The position numbers were made by a program, and so were the translations under genes. Source: an uncultured bacterium (GTDB lineage Bacteria; UBP6; UBA1177). From it: a stretch of DNA of 45,631 bases. Below the pieces are notes generated by a model that had not been told where the DNA came from, made no database searches, and worked only from the letters and a program-made list of their open reading frames with translations. The number at the start of each line of letters is the position of its first letter. The first letter of the stretch is position 1. The DNA lies in the NCBI GenBank assembly GCA_947305505.1, contig CAMZDX010000003.1, positions 1-45,631 on the forward strand. The letters run 5' to 3'. Shown one piece after another: positions 27,222 through 37,146 of this stretch.

Positions 27222-28180
27222 AACTCAACACTGAAAGACTTGTTCCGTTCTGCACGGTCATACTTGCAAGAATAGATAAGTATGAAGATTTAACGGCTCA
27301 GATAAAAGAGTGGTGCGAAAGCGATTCGTTCAATCCTCAGGGCAAGGTCTATCTGGCAGACTGTGACAGAAACAGAGCCAGAATGTTTTCTCTTGAAAAC
27401 GGGGAAACCGCTATGTTCGAAGACGAATATTCGTTTTTCGAGCTTCTTCGCTTCATCCAGAAGGCAAAGCCTTCGTGCATAATTGACTTCTGCAACAACG
27501 CACATTCAAAGACCATAGTTTTCTTTTCTCATGCGGGATGCGCGATATGCGGAAAAAGCCTTTTTTCGCTGTTTTTTGCCGAAGCAGGCTACAAAAAAGA
27601 GGCTTTCGGAAGCCTGAAAAAGACCGCTCCGTGTTTTTTTAACGATCCTGAAAAAGAGAACGGCCGTTTCGTCTATAGAACGACAAGTTATGCCGATATT
27701 CCGGCTGAATTTACCGAGCAGAGCGAAGAAGAAGTCGAAAAAGAGGAAAAACTTGTAATTGACTTGGGCGGAATTCCCGAAAAACCGGCCGGCAGGATTC
27801 TGTGGGTTCCGAAAAGAACGACAGCCCGCGGAATGTGGACCGATTTCAAAAATCTGACATATTACGCCGAAAAGGAAAATGTGCTAATCGATGTCCATCT
27901 GAAAAACGAAAAAGCGAAAAAAAGGTTCGACAGCGTATTTTTCATCAAGGGACGAAAAATGGACCTTGACCGATACCTGACTCCAATTGTCGGAGAAAAT
28001 TTATCTGACGCGATTTTTGGAAGCCGCTCTCCGGAATATAAAAAAATCATTTTTTCTTTCGGACTGACTTCGGAATTTTTTAAAACCAGATCGTTGCTCA
28101 GACAAACCGGAAAGGAAAATAATCCTGACGGTTCGCAAAAACTTACCACAATGAAGCGAATAGGTAACTACCTGAAATGA
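27218..28180 (+). CDS. Hypothetical protein
   Basis: 320 aa ORF overlapping the nusB stop; no family recognised. Confidence 0.7.
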   Translation: MKLNTERLVPFCTVILARIDKYEDLTAQIKEWCESDSFNPQGKVYLADCDRNRARMFSLENGETAMFEDEYSFFELLRFIQKAKPSCIIDFCNNAHSKTIVFFSHAGCAICGKSLFSLFFAEAGYKKEAFGSLKKTAPCFFNDPEKENGRFVYRTTSYADIPAEFTEQSEEEVEKEEKLVIDLGGIPEKPAGRILWVPKRTTARGMWTDFKNLTYYAEKENVLIDVHLKNEKAKKRFDSVFFIKGRKMDLDRYLTPIVGENLSDAIFGSRSPEYKKIIFSFGLTSEFFKTRSLLRQTGKENNPDGSQKLTTMKRIGNYLK

Positions 28181-28245
28181 CTTTTCTTTTTACACTGACA
28201 ACTTCGCATAACATATATTATGTAAACTAAAAGGGGTGAAAAGCA

Positions 28246-29109
28246 GTGGTTTCTCCGCAGATCTCGGCAATATCTGAAAAATTGATTTCCTGCATGGAAA
28301 AAGATTCTCTGCCTCAGACGATCCTTTTTCATTCTCCTGCTCTCTCGAATATCGACACTCTGATTTTTTCGTTTGCGAAGAAACTTATAAAACCGCGCCG
28401 CGAAATCGATGACGAAAAGTTCGTCTCGCTTTGTTCCACCGGGCAGTTTCCCGATTTCATAAATGTCGTCAAAGGACCCTCCGGATCAATAAAAATCGAA
28501 GATGTCCATACTGTTGAAGACGCGCTTCAGTATGCGCCTTTTGAATCCGAAAACCGCATTGTCTATTTCAGGGATGCCGCCGCAATGACGATCCAGTCGC
28601 AGAACGCTCTCCTTAAAAAAATTGAGGAACCGCCGCAGCGCACTTTCTTCTTTTTGGCTGTAAACAAGCGAAATTCGATCCTCCCGACTGTTCTATCGCG
28701 TTCGGTCCCGATTTTCGTTCCTAACGCAAATTTGGAAGCCGGTTTTTCGGAGATCTTCGAATTCTTTCCTTTTCTGGCTGATCTGGCATCCGAACTGGGA
28801 GACGAGATTTTTTCGGCTGAAAAAAACAAACTTTCCTATTTCTGTTCCAATCTCGATTTCAATTCGATAACCAATATAAATAAGATTTACGCCGAAATTA
28901 CAGACGGCGATATTTTCTCAAAAGAACTCCTCGGTTCGGTTTCTGCCGAAAAAGCCGATTATCTCAAAAAGATGCTGATACGGATGAGACTAGCGATTCT
29001 TGCTTTCTGCGTAAGGGAAAAAAATCCAGAAATCGCGCAGAAAATAACGGTTTTTTTATCGAACCAGCAGTATTTTTCACCCGACGCTTCCATATTTTTT
29101 ACTATATAA
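28246..29109 (+). CDS. DNA polymerase III delta' subunit-like protein
   Basis: YFRDAAAMTIQSQNALLKKIEEPPQRTFFFLAVNKRNSILPTVLSRSVPIFVPN; GTG start; next to a PSP1-domain gene and tatD. Confidence 0.82.
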   Translation: MVSPQISAISEKLISCMEKDSLPQTILFHSPALSNIDTLIFSFAKKLIKPRREIDDEKFVSLCSTGQFPDFINVVKGPSGSIKIEDVHTVEDALQYAPFESENRIVYFRDAAAMTIQSQNALLKKIEEPPQRTFFFLAVNKRNSILPTVLSRSVPIFVPNANLEAGFSEIFEFFPFLADLASELGDEIFSAEKNKLSYFCSNLDFNSITNINKIYAEITDGDIFSKELLGSVSAEKADYLKKMLIRMRLAILAFCVREKNPEIAQKITVFLSNQQYFSPDASIFFTI

Positions 29110-29124
29110 ACCGGAGGATAACTT

Positions 29125-30471
29125 ATGGATAACAATAGAAAATTCACGAAACTCGACCGCAATCTCGACGTTTCCGAGGAAGAGCTCAAGACGTTGCAGG
29201 AACTTGAGCGCAACGACGATGGTTTCAAGGACGAGGAAAACTCAAAATACAAAAAAGCAGGAAGTCCAATCGCACCGCTCGGCGGCGGTGACGCGCTTTA
29301 CTTTGATTATACCGACGAATATCCCGCTTTCGAAGACGTTATCGCAATACAATTCCAGCCTGCGGGCAAAGTTTACTGGTACTTTTATCCCGAACAGAAA
29401 AATCCGGGAAACGAGCTTAAACAGGGCGATATCATCGTGGCATACAGCGAGCGCGGCATGGAACTTGCGAAAGTCCTCAACAAAAGCATGGACGATTACA
29501 AGCACCAGAACAAGATAAATTTCATCAAAAACGGCTTTGTCAGGAAGGCGGAGGCGGCCGATTTCGAGCGCGAAAAACAGCTTGAGATCAAGGCACAGTC
29601 GGCAAAAGAAGTCATTCTCCGCATCAACAAAGAACTCGGGATAAAGATGAAAATCATCAAAGTCAAGTACACTCTCGACGACACGAAGGCGATTTTTTAC
29701 TTCTCAGCTAACGGCAGAGTCGATTTCCGTGAGCTCATCAAACGCCTTGCCTATGAGCTCAAACGCCGCATTGAGATGCGCCAGATCGGCGTCCGCGACA
29801 CCACGAAAATCATGGGCGGTTTAGGCCCCTGCGGAAGGACTCTCTGCTGCAGAAAGCACATGCACAATTTCCTGCCAGTTTCGATAAAAATGGCGAAAGA
29901 CCAGAATTTCAGCCTCAATCCGAACAAAATTTCGGGTATCTGCGGCCGTCTTTTCTGCTGTCTGGGCTACGAAAACGCGACTTACGAAGAGCTCAGGAAG
30001 GATTATCCGGAAGAGGAAACGGCTATTTTCGACAGAACTTCAAACCGCAAGGGTTTTGTTAAAAAAGTGAACGCCATCGGCAAAAACATCACTGTTTTCT
30101 TCCCGGAAAATCCTGAGAAAAAGGAAAAAGCGGAAGAAAAAATATTCCCGAGATCGGCTCTTGAATTTAACGAACGCTGGTTCATAAATCTGCCGCAAAG
30201 CGAGCCGGATAAACATGATCTTGACAATATCACGCCGATAGTCGCGAAGGAAAAAGAGGTCCTGAGAGAGTCCGTAAATCCTGACGAGAACTCCGAGAAA
30301 CCGGAAAAACCGCAGTTCCAGAACAACAGAAGACCTGCTTCGAAAGATTCCGGCAATCCCAACAATCCGAATAATAAAAGAAATCCGAACTGGCACGGGA
30401 ACAAGAAAAATTTCAGAAAATTCCCGCCAAGAAAAGAGAATAAGGAAAATCAGGAAACAAATAAGGAATAA
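29125..30471 (+). CDS. ricT: PSP1-domain protein (RicT/YaaT-like) with Asn/Lys-rich C-terminus
   Basis: FYFSANGRVDFRELIKRLAYELKRRIEMRQIGVRDTTKIMGGLGPCGRTLCC...ISGICGRLFCCLGYE. Confidence 0.9.
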   Translation: MDNNRKFTKLDRNLDVSEEELKTLQELERNDDGFKDEENSKYKKAGSPIAPLGGGDALYFDYTDEYPAFEDVIAIQFQPAGKVYWYFYPEQKNPGNELKQGDIIVAYSERGMELAKVLNKSMDDYKHQNKINFIKNGFVRKAEAADFEREKQLEIKAQSAKEVILRINKELGIKMKIIKVKYTLDDTKAIFYFSANGRVDFRELIKRLAYELKRRIEMRQIGVRDTTKIMGGLGPCGRTLCCRKHMHNFLPVSIKMAKDQNFSLNPNKISGICGRLFCCLGYENATYEELRKDYPEEETAIFDRTSNRKGFVKKVNAIGKNITVFFPENPEKKEKAEEKIFPRSALEFNERWFINLPQSEPDKHDLDNITPIVAKEKEVLRESVNPDENSEKPEKPQFQNNRRPASKDSGNPNNPNNKRNPNWHGNKKNFRKFPPRKENKENQETNKE

Positions 30472-30479
30472 TAAACAAA

Positions 30480-31262
30480 ATGTTTATTGATACTCACGCA
30501 CATATTTTCATGACTGTTACCGAGAGAAACATCTCTCTCGAGAGCATCATTGATGAACTTCACGAAAATCAGGTTGATACGGTCGTTGATATCTGCGGAA
30601 GCGAACATGAACTTGAGTATCATCAAAGTGTGAAGGAAACGTTTTTAAAGAACAACATTAATTTCTACGCTGCTGCCGGAATTCACCCTCAAGAATCCTC
30701 TAATTTTATTGATTCAGATGTTTCATGGATTGCAAAAAATAAGGAAAATATAATTGCGGTTGGAGAAGTGGGATTAGATTTTTTCTACGACTTTTCTCCG
30801 AAAGAAATCCAGCTGAAAATGCTTCGAAAGATGATCGAGCAAACTATAGAACTTGAAAAACCCATTTTAATTCATGGAAGATGCGGAGAAACCCTGATTT
30901 TCGACATGCTCAACGAGTACGGTTTTGACAAGAAAAAGGTCCTTTTTCACTGCTACACAGGGGACCTTGAAACGGCTGAAAAAATACTTCAAAAAGGATG
31001 GAACATCTCGTTTTCGGGAATTCTGACATTCAAGAAATCTGCCGATGTCTTAAACATATTCAACCATACAAATATAAACAATATGTTTTTTGAAACTGAC
31101 TCCCCTTTCCTAGCTCCGGTTCCTTTTCGCGGAAAACCGAACACTCCAGGGAAAGTCAGACACGTTTACAACTTTGCGGCCGACCTTTTAAATATGAAAC
31201 AGGACGATCTTGCCGTTCAAATAAGAAAGAACTTCAACGAATTTTTTAATTTAAACATTTGA
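30480..31262 (+). CDS. tatD: TatD-family DNase
   Basis: FIDTHAHIF, GEVGLDFFYDFSPKEIQ, LIHGR, LFHCYTGDLETAEKIL, FFETDSPFLAPVPFRGKPNTPGKV. Confidence 0.93.
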   Translation: MFIDTHAHIFMTVTERNISLESIIDELHENQVDTVVDICGSEHELEYHQSVKETFLKNNINFYAAAGIHPQESSNFIDSDVSWIAKNKENIIAVGEVGLDFFYDFSPKEIQLKMLRKMIEQTIELEKPILIHGRCGETLIFDMLNEYGFDKKKVLFHCYTGDLETAEKILQKGWNISFSGILTFKKSADVLNIFNHTNINNMFFETDSPFLAPVPFRGKPNTPGKVRHVYNFAADLLNMKQDDLAVQIRKNFNEFFNLNI

Positions 31263-32275
31263 TGCAGAAAAAAGCAGCTTTTACAACAACGGTTCCGGTC
31301 GAAGTCATTCTTGCTTCAGGATACATTCCGCTTGACTTAAACAACATTTTCGTTTCGGCTGAAAACCCTTCGGCGTTTGTCGAAAAGGCTGAATTCTCAG
31401 GTTTTGCAGGAAGTTCCTGCGCCTGGATAAAAGGTCTCTACTCAGTCCTCGCCTCGCCAGAATTCAACAAAGATTTCGGTGTTTTTATAGCAGTGACCGA
31501 AGGAGACTGCTCGAACGCCAAGGTTTTGGAGCAGATCGTCGCCATGGAAACCGGGATCAGAACTTTTATCTTCAACTTCCCCTATCTGCGCGAGATCGAC
31601 AAAATGCGCAGTGAAATCGAAAGGTTTGCCGAATTTATGGGAACTGATTATAAAACTTGCGCCAAAGTTTGGGAAGATCTCAAAAATCTGCGGAAAAAGC
31701 TGAAAATCATTGATGAAACTTCATATCTTTATCCCGGCAGCGTGACCGGCGAAGAAAACCATCTTTTCTTGGTTTCCTCCTCCGATTTCTGCGGAGATCC
31801 CGCCGAATATGAAAAAAAAGCCGATGATTTTATTAAGGAACTCGAACACAGAAAGCATTTTGCCGACCCCTCACGCAAAAAAATAGCATACCTCGGAGTT
31901 CCGCCGATCGTTCCGATCCACTCATTTCTGGAATCGAGACACGCGACCGTGATTTTCAACGAGATCCAGCGCGAATTCGCGATGCTCGGCGAATCTGAAT
32001 CAATAGAAGAACAGTATATAAACTACACCTACCCCTACTCTGCCGCCTTCCGCTTTGAAAAGGCGATCGCGGAGATCGAAAAACGCAGACCCGACGGGAT
32101 CATCCACTATGTCCAGTCCTTCTGCCACCGCCAGCTCGAAGACATAATCCTGCGGCAGCTCCTGAAAAATCACGGGCTGAACATCCCGCTTCTCACCCTT
32201 GAATTCGACAAACCGGCAAACAAGATCGATGCACGTGTCGCCACGAGGATCGAAGCGTTTCTGGAAACTATCTGA
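31262..32275 (+). CDS. 2-hydroxyacyl-CoA dehydratase (HgdB/BcrC-like) family protein
   Basis: VEVILASGYIPLDLNNIF, SSCAWIKG, EGDCSN, IIHYVQSFCHRQLEDIILRQLL. Confidence 0.75.
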   Translation: MQKKAAFTTTVPVEVILASGYIPLDLNNIFVSAENPSAFVEKAEFSGFAGSSCAWIKGLYSVLASPEFNKDFGVFIAVTEGDCSNAKVLEQIVAMETGIRTFIFNFPYLREIDKMRSEIERFAEFMGTDYKTCAKVWEDLKNLRKKLKIIDETSYLYPGSVTGEENHLFLVSSSDFCGDPAEYEKKADDFIKELEHRKHFADPSRKKIAYLGVPPIVPIHSFLESRHATVIFNEIQREFAMLGESESIEEQYINYTYPYSAAFRFEKAIAEIEKRRPDGIIHYVQSFCHRQLEDIILRQLLKNHGLNIPLLTLEFDKPANKIDARVATRIEAFLETI

Positions 32276-32285
32276 AATTTTCATC

Positions 32286-32365
32286 GTTAAACGGCAGTTA
32301 TCGCATATATTTTTTGAAAAATTGAAAAAATACCCACGATAACTTGCAAATAACGCAATTTTTTG
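32286..32365 (+). repeat. Left copy of ~79-bp direct repeat flanking the ATPase gene
   Basis: GTTAAACGGCAGTTATCGCATATATTTTTTGAAAAATTGAAAAAATACCCACGATAACTTGCAAATAACGCAATTTTTT; about 5 differences from 33654-33732. Confidence 0.9.
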
Positions 32366-32392
32366 CAAAATACTCGTCGGAGGTGACGAGCT

Positions 32393-33625
32393 ATGAAATT
32401 ATTCAGACGAGAGTTGTATTTAAGCAAAATCAGAGGATTTTACGATGAGACAGATCTTATCAAGGTTATTGTCGGTGTCAGGCGTTCCGGTAAATCGAGT
32501 TTGATGGAAACTATTTCCGAAGAACTTGCAGAACGCGGTGTTGCTCCAGAAAATCTGATTTTCATAAATCTGGATAAAAGAGGATTTAAAGAGATAAAGA
32601 CACCGGATCAGCTGGAAAAACTTATTGAGGACAAAACAAGTTCCGTCAAGGGAGTCAAGTATCTTTTTATTGATGAAATACAGAATGTGGCCGGATTTGA
32701 AGAAGTCGTCAACGGCTTCCGTGAAGACGGAGACTGTTCGATATTCATCACGGGATCCAATTCTTATCTGCTGAGCGGTGAACTTGTGACAAAACTGACC
32801 GGAAGGTATCTCGAATTTGAAATTTTTCCGCTTAATTTCATGGAATATGAGCAGATGAAAGCCTTTTACAAAAAGGAGATCGACACAAACCATCTGATCG
32901 AGCTGAACGATTACATTTTAGGCGGCGGATTTCCGAGAGCACTCTTTTTTGACGATTTAGAACAGAAAAGAAAATATACTGAAGAGATCGTCAGGGAAAT
33001 ATTTGAAAAAGACATCAGAAAACGAGTGAAAATCAAAAATGTCGCTGCATTCGAAACTTTAAGACAGTTTTTGATAAACAATTTCGGTGCCGTGATGAGC
33101 GTGCACAGCATTCAGAAAGCCCTTTCAAAAAGCGGAACGGCAATCAGCGAGGCGACTGTTTCAAAATATCTGAAAATACTTGAAGATGCGAAAATCGTTT
33201 ACGAATGCCAGCGTTTCGACATAAAATCGAGACGCTCTTTAGGCGGCGAAAAAAAATATTATCTTTCCGATCTGAGTTTTTACTACGCGCTGAATACCGA
33301 CAACAGCATCAATTACGGTCCGGTTCTGGAAAACATCTTCTTTGTTTACGCAAAAAGCAGACATTATGCCGTAAGCATCGGAAGAATCGGCAATTTGGAG
33401 TGCGATTTCATAGTCCGAACAGCTCCGATGTCGTATTCGTATATCCAGATTTCCTACACGATAATGTCCAGCAGAGAGACGGAAGACAGGGAATACCGCT
33501 CGCTTGAAAACATACGCGACAATTACCCGAAATATGTCCTTACGACAGATTATCTTTTGCAGAAACGCAACGGGATAATCCATAAGAACATCATTGATTT
33601 TTTAAAAAACGGCGAATCTTTATAA
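32393..33625 (+). CDS. AAA ATPase with DUF4143 (COG1373-like)
   Basis: VIVGVRRSGKSSLMETISEEL Walker A, YLFIDEIQNVAGFEEVVNGF Walker B, ITGSNSYLLSGELVTKLTGRYLEFEIFPL, C-terminal LSDLSFYYAL...NLECDFIV. Confidence 0.9.
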   Translation: MKLFRRELYLSKIRGFYDETDLIKVIVGVRRSGKSSLMETISEELAERGVAPENLIFINLDKRGFKEIKTPDQLEKLIEDKTSSVKGVKYLFIDEIQNVAGFEEVVNGFREDGDCSIFITGSNSYLLSGELVTKLTGRYLEFEIFPLNFMEYEQMKAFYKKEIDTNHLIELNDYILGGGFPRALFFDDLEQKRKYTEEIVREIFEKDIRKRVKIKNVAAFETLRQFLINNFGAVMSVHSIQKALSKSGTAISEATVSKYLKILEDAKIVYECQRFDIKSRRSLGGEKKYYLSDLSFYYALNTDNSINYGPVLENIFFVYAKSRHYAVSIGRIGNLECDFIVRTAPMSYSYIQISYTIMSSRETEDREYRSLENIRDNYPKYVLTTDYLLQKRNGIIHKNIIDFLKNGESL

Positions 33626-33653
33626 TTACCGGCAACCGTCATTCCCGACAACA

Positions 33654-33732
33654 GTTAAACGGCAGTTATTGCATATATTTTTCGAAAAATTGCAAAAATA
33701 CCCACAATAACTGGCAAATAACGCAATTTTTT
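33654..33732 (+). repeat. Right copy of ~79-bp direct repeat flanking the ATPase gene
   Basis: GTTAAACGGCAGTTATTGCATATATTTTTCGAAAAATTGCAAAAATACCCACAATAACTGGCAAATAACGCAATTTTTT. Confidence 0.9.
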
Positions 33733-33858
33733 TTGAATCGGATTCAAGTCTAAACCGAGTTTTTTTATTTTAAAGCATTCACAAAAATTCAGGGGTTCAG
33801 CTTTCGCCGGATTTGATTTCAATGTGGGCTCATGGGTTCTTGGCACCATAGATTGTCA

Positions 33859-35742
33859 TTATTCCTTTGACAATATTATTCTCAATCTTTCAAAAGTTGG
33901 TCTGAAACCGTCAAAAGAAACAGAATTAAAAATTCCATTCAATATATTATTGGCAAAGTCTTCCTTAGACAAAGCCTTTGATTCTCCAGTATATGAAATA
34001 ACGTCTGAATCGATAATTTTAGAAAAATCACTTTCTATACATTTTTTGAATTTATCTACATTTTTTAGACCAATAGTGGGATCTGCTTTTAATCTGCCAT
34101 TTATATTGAATTCATCCGAAATATAAATTCGTCGTCCGTTTGAATCAGGTGTTTTCAAATCTGAGTTCTCATATAAAAACTCAATAGAAATTCCATTCAT
34201 GTTTTCTCTATATGACGGTTTGGCAATGCTCATAGCAAAAACATTGTTGCCAAATTCTTCAATCCCATCTGTTTTTTCCGAAATTTTCTTGCCATGGTCT
34301 TCATCGCTGTCAAAAATACCAATTATTTTGTTGGCGGCAGGCAATTTCGATATATTCTTCAATAAGTTATATAATGTGGAATCACCCATATCTGAACCAT
34401 ATTCAAAAATATTAACATCAACATTTAAGTATTCGTCTTTAGATTGAAATAACGACAATGCTTTTTTCAAGTGTTTCCAATCTGTTTTTCCTTCTGTAAT
34501 AATAAGAGGCTTTTCAGAACTCAGAAGAACATAAGCTTCCATAATATTCCATTCATCTGAAGCCAACTTTTTAACTAAATTCAATCTATCAGTGGAAATT
34601 TCTGAAACCATTCCATTTTTTGATTCCAAATATATCAATTCATTTTCACTAGCTATTTTTGCAATAATCGGAGAGTGTGACGCTATAACAATCTGACGGT
34701 TATTATATTCGCTCATTATTGAATAAAGATTCTTCTTTCTCACTTCGTGCAAATGTGCATCTGGCTCATCCATTAGTACCAAAGTTTTCTCATCAGAAAG
34801 AATTTCTAAAACTGTTTTAACAAGAATTAATTTTTTCTCGCCTTCACTCATCTGTTGAACTGTTAAATTTTGGTTAAAAGTAATATCTATCTTGTCAATA
34901 ATCTTACCTTTAGATGGAAGACACGCTTGAGTTAAATAACGAAAGACCTCTCCATCAGTTCTTCCAGAATTACTAACAATAAGATCTCCTTTTTCATCTT
35001 CAAGAATGTTACCTTCTCCATCCCCAATCATATCATAATAAATTTCTTGACTTAACTCATCGCTTTTATAATTTTTGTCTGAATCATGATCAGGATTAAT
35101 TCTATCAACAAATGATTTTAGCAATTCATTCGCTCTAGAATATTGACGAAAATCAAAATGCAGATGAATTTCATCTATTGAATTTATTCCCAGTTCATCT
35201 TTGATAAATGGTTTTAATGTGCTGTTCTCAGAAACAATCAAGGTGAGCAGAGCTATATTCCAATAACGTTTGTCTATAAGTATCAAACGCATGTGATCTT
35301 GATATTGATTGGATTCGATTTTTTGAATATATGTTTTGTAATATTGTTCGTAGAATTGGGTCCAAAGTCGATCTTCTTCACCACTATACAGTCCTATAAC
35401 ATTATTGGGAGCACAATTTTTGATAAATTCGCTTCTATTGACCTGTTTATATCTATCTTGTTCTTGTTTAGATTCGCGGTAGCATCGAAGAGTTCCATTT
35501 TTTTGTTGTAATTTATACGTTCCATTATCCAAAAGATATTCCAAAGTATAATCACAAGTGATCTTGCGCTTTGATTTCCAGAGAAACAAGTCATGAAATA
35601 TTCCGCTTATTGCTTCAAGCACATTACTTTTGCCACTACCGTTATTGCCTATTAAAATGGAAAATCCGTTACCTCTTTTAAAATCGATCTCAAAATTTTT
35701 GAGATTTTTATAATCTTTTATCCTCAATGATTTTAATTGCAT
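33859..35742 (-). CDS. OLD-like AAA ATPase with C-terminal TOPRIM-like region
   Basis: SILIGNNGSGKSNVLEAISG, MSEGEKKLILVKTVLEILSDEKTLVLMDEPDAHLHE, IIASHSPIIAKIA-type segment; KPLIITEGKTDWKHLKKAL and KIIGIFDSDEDHGKK fit TOPRIM E and DxD motifs. Confidence 0.85.
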   Translation of the reverse strand: MQLKSLRIKDYKNLKNFEIDFKRGNGFSILIGNNGSGKSNVLEAISGIFHDLFLWKSKRKITCDYTLEYLLDNGTYKLQQKNGTLRCYRESKQEQDRYKQVNRSEFIKNCAPNNVIGLYSGEEDRLWTQFYEQYYKTYIQKIESNQYQDHMRLILIDKRYWNIALLTLIVSENSTLKPFIKDELGINSIDEIHLHFDFRQYSRANELLKSFVDRINPDHDSDKNYKSDELSQEIYYDMIGDGEGNILEDEKGDLIVSNSGRTDGEVFRYLTQACLPSKGKIIDKIDITFNQNLTVQQMSEGEKKLILVKTVLEILSDEKTLVLMDEPDAHLHEVRKKNLYSIMSEYNNRQIVIASHSPIIAKIASENELIYLESKNGMVSEISTDRLNLVKKLASDEWNIMEAYVLLSSEKPLIITEGKTDWKHLKKALSLFQSKDEYLNVDVNIFEYGSDMGDSTLYNLLKNISKLPAANKIIGIFDSDEDHGKKISEKTDGIEEFGNNVFAMSIAKPSYRENMNGISIEFLYENSDLKTPDSNGRRIYISDEFNINGRLKADPTIGLKNVDKFKKCIESDFSKIIDSDVISYTGESKALSKEDFANNILNGIFNSVSFDGFRPTFERLRIILSKE

Positions 35743-35766
35743 TTCAATTTCTCCTGTTTGTACAAT

Positions 35767-37143
35767 TTATTCAAAAACGCTTTTCTCAAAATCTGATTTT
35801 GCTTTTTCTCGCAATTCGCTGGCTTGTTGCCGCAATTCTTTGATTTGTGACTTTATTTTATTGATATTAATAACTATCTCTTCCTGAACAGAAAGAGGCG
35901 GGAGAGGAATAAGAAAAGCCTTCATCTCATCAACATTGATATTTGCTTGTCCAAGAATTTGACGACTTATTAAATTTATTTGATCTCGAACAATTTTGGA
36001 GCCAAACAAATAATTTACATAGTAAACATTCGCTTTTGACGGATCCAAAACTATTCTGATTAAATATGACGCGAATACATAGTCTCCATCCATATCAAAA
36101 ACAGCAGTTTTGCCGACGAGCTCTTTACTATTAGTACGATTGAACACCAAATCACCTTTGTTTAATCTGTAACTTGACAATTCCTTCTTAGACAAAGCTA
36201 AATATTTTAAATCCGCAGTATTAAATTCTCCATTTTGGATATTGTTCATACGCAGTACAGGTATATTGCTAGAATTCTTATCAGCCTTATTAGAAGAACC
36301 ATACTGACAGTTTAAAATAAAGTCTCTTGCATGTACGATGCTAAACTTAGATGAATAAATATAATCTATTGAGGCTGTTCCAAATAAAAAATCAGCATCC
36401 CATCTTTCTGAATTCTTGAACTTTACAAATTTCAAATACTTATAATCCTTTTTGAGTTCGTCTTTACCAATATTCGCCGTACCTAGATTTTGCTTAATCC
36501 CCAATTCTGTCAGCAAATAATCTTCGATATCTTGTTCTATCTGTTCGGCGTGTCGTTCCATTTCCGCGGCTTTTTGAATTTTGTTATGATATGCTTTTGT
36601 CAGAGCTTGTTGTTTTTCAATGGTTGGCAACGGAACAGATAGTTCTTTCAACACTTCATAAGACAAATTCTGACGAACAGATCCTGTTGTATTATCTCTG
36701 ATTATTTTACTGAATGTTGGAGTTTTCATAGTTAAGAACAAATATTCTGGAAAGATGGAGCGTTTACAGCTAAACACAACATATGCAGGACTGATATAAT
36801 CAAATTTGTGCTCATTTGTTTTTATGCCTATAGAGCCGACATTAATACGGTATGGATTGTAGGCTATCCAACCGGCATTCATTTTTTTGTATTTCTGTTT
36901 TATGTTAGCTCCACTTTCGATGTATGCATCAAAAATTCCTGTTTGGTTATTAACACCTAAAATGCCGTATTGAGAATTTTTATCACTGATATCGTACTTT
37001 TTATTTTCTTCATTAATCAGGTCTTTTAATCCTACAGTTTCATATTTAGATTGGATGGAACTATTCAGATACCTTTTCAGATCCCACTGGATAAGTTTCT
37101 TGAATCTTACGAATCTCAAATATGTATATTCTTTTTTCTGCAT
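35767..37143 (-). CDS. hsdS: Type I-like specificity subunit HsdS
   Basis: Two TRD-like halves each opening with a similar motif (YTYLRFVRFKKLIQWD / YKYLKFVKFKNSERWD); LSVPLPTIEKQQALTKAY and FLIPLPPLSVQEEIV. Confidence 0.88.
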   Translation of the reverse strand: MQKKEYTYLRFVRFKKLIQWDLKRYLNSSIQSKYETVGLKDLINEENKKYDISDKNSQYGILGVNNQTGIFDAYIESGANIKQKYKKMNAGWIAYNPYRINVGSIGIKTNEHKFDYISPAYVVFSCKRSIFPEYLFLTMKTPTFSKIIRDNTTGSVRQNLSYEVLKELSVPLPTIEKQQALTKAYHNKIQKAAEMERHAEQIEQDIEDYLLTELGIKQNLGTANIGKDELKKDYKYLKFVKFKNSERWDADFLFGTASIDYIYSSKFSIVHARDFILNCQYGSSNKADKNSSNIPVLRMNNIQNGEFNTADLKYLALSKKELSSYRLNKGDLVFNRTNSKELVGKTAVFDMDGDYVFASYLIRIVLDPSKANVYYVNYLFGSKIVRDQINLISRQILGQANINVDEMKAFLIPLPPLSVQEEIVININKIKSQIKELRQQASELREKAKSDFEKSVFE

Positions 37144-37146
37144 ATC

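Noticed and set aside
33733-33747. TTGAATCGGATTCAA palindrome after the right direct repeat
   Set aside because: Short (7-bp arms), single copy, no supporting context; could be chance or a weak operator.
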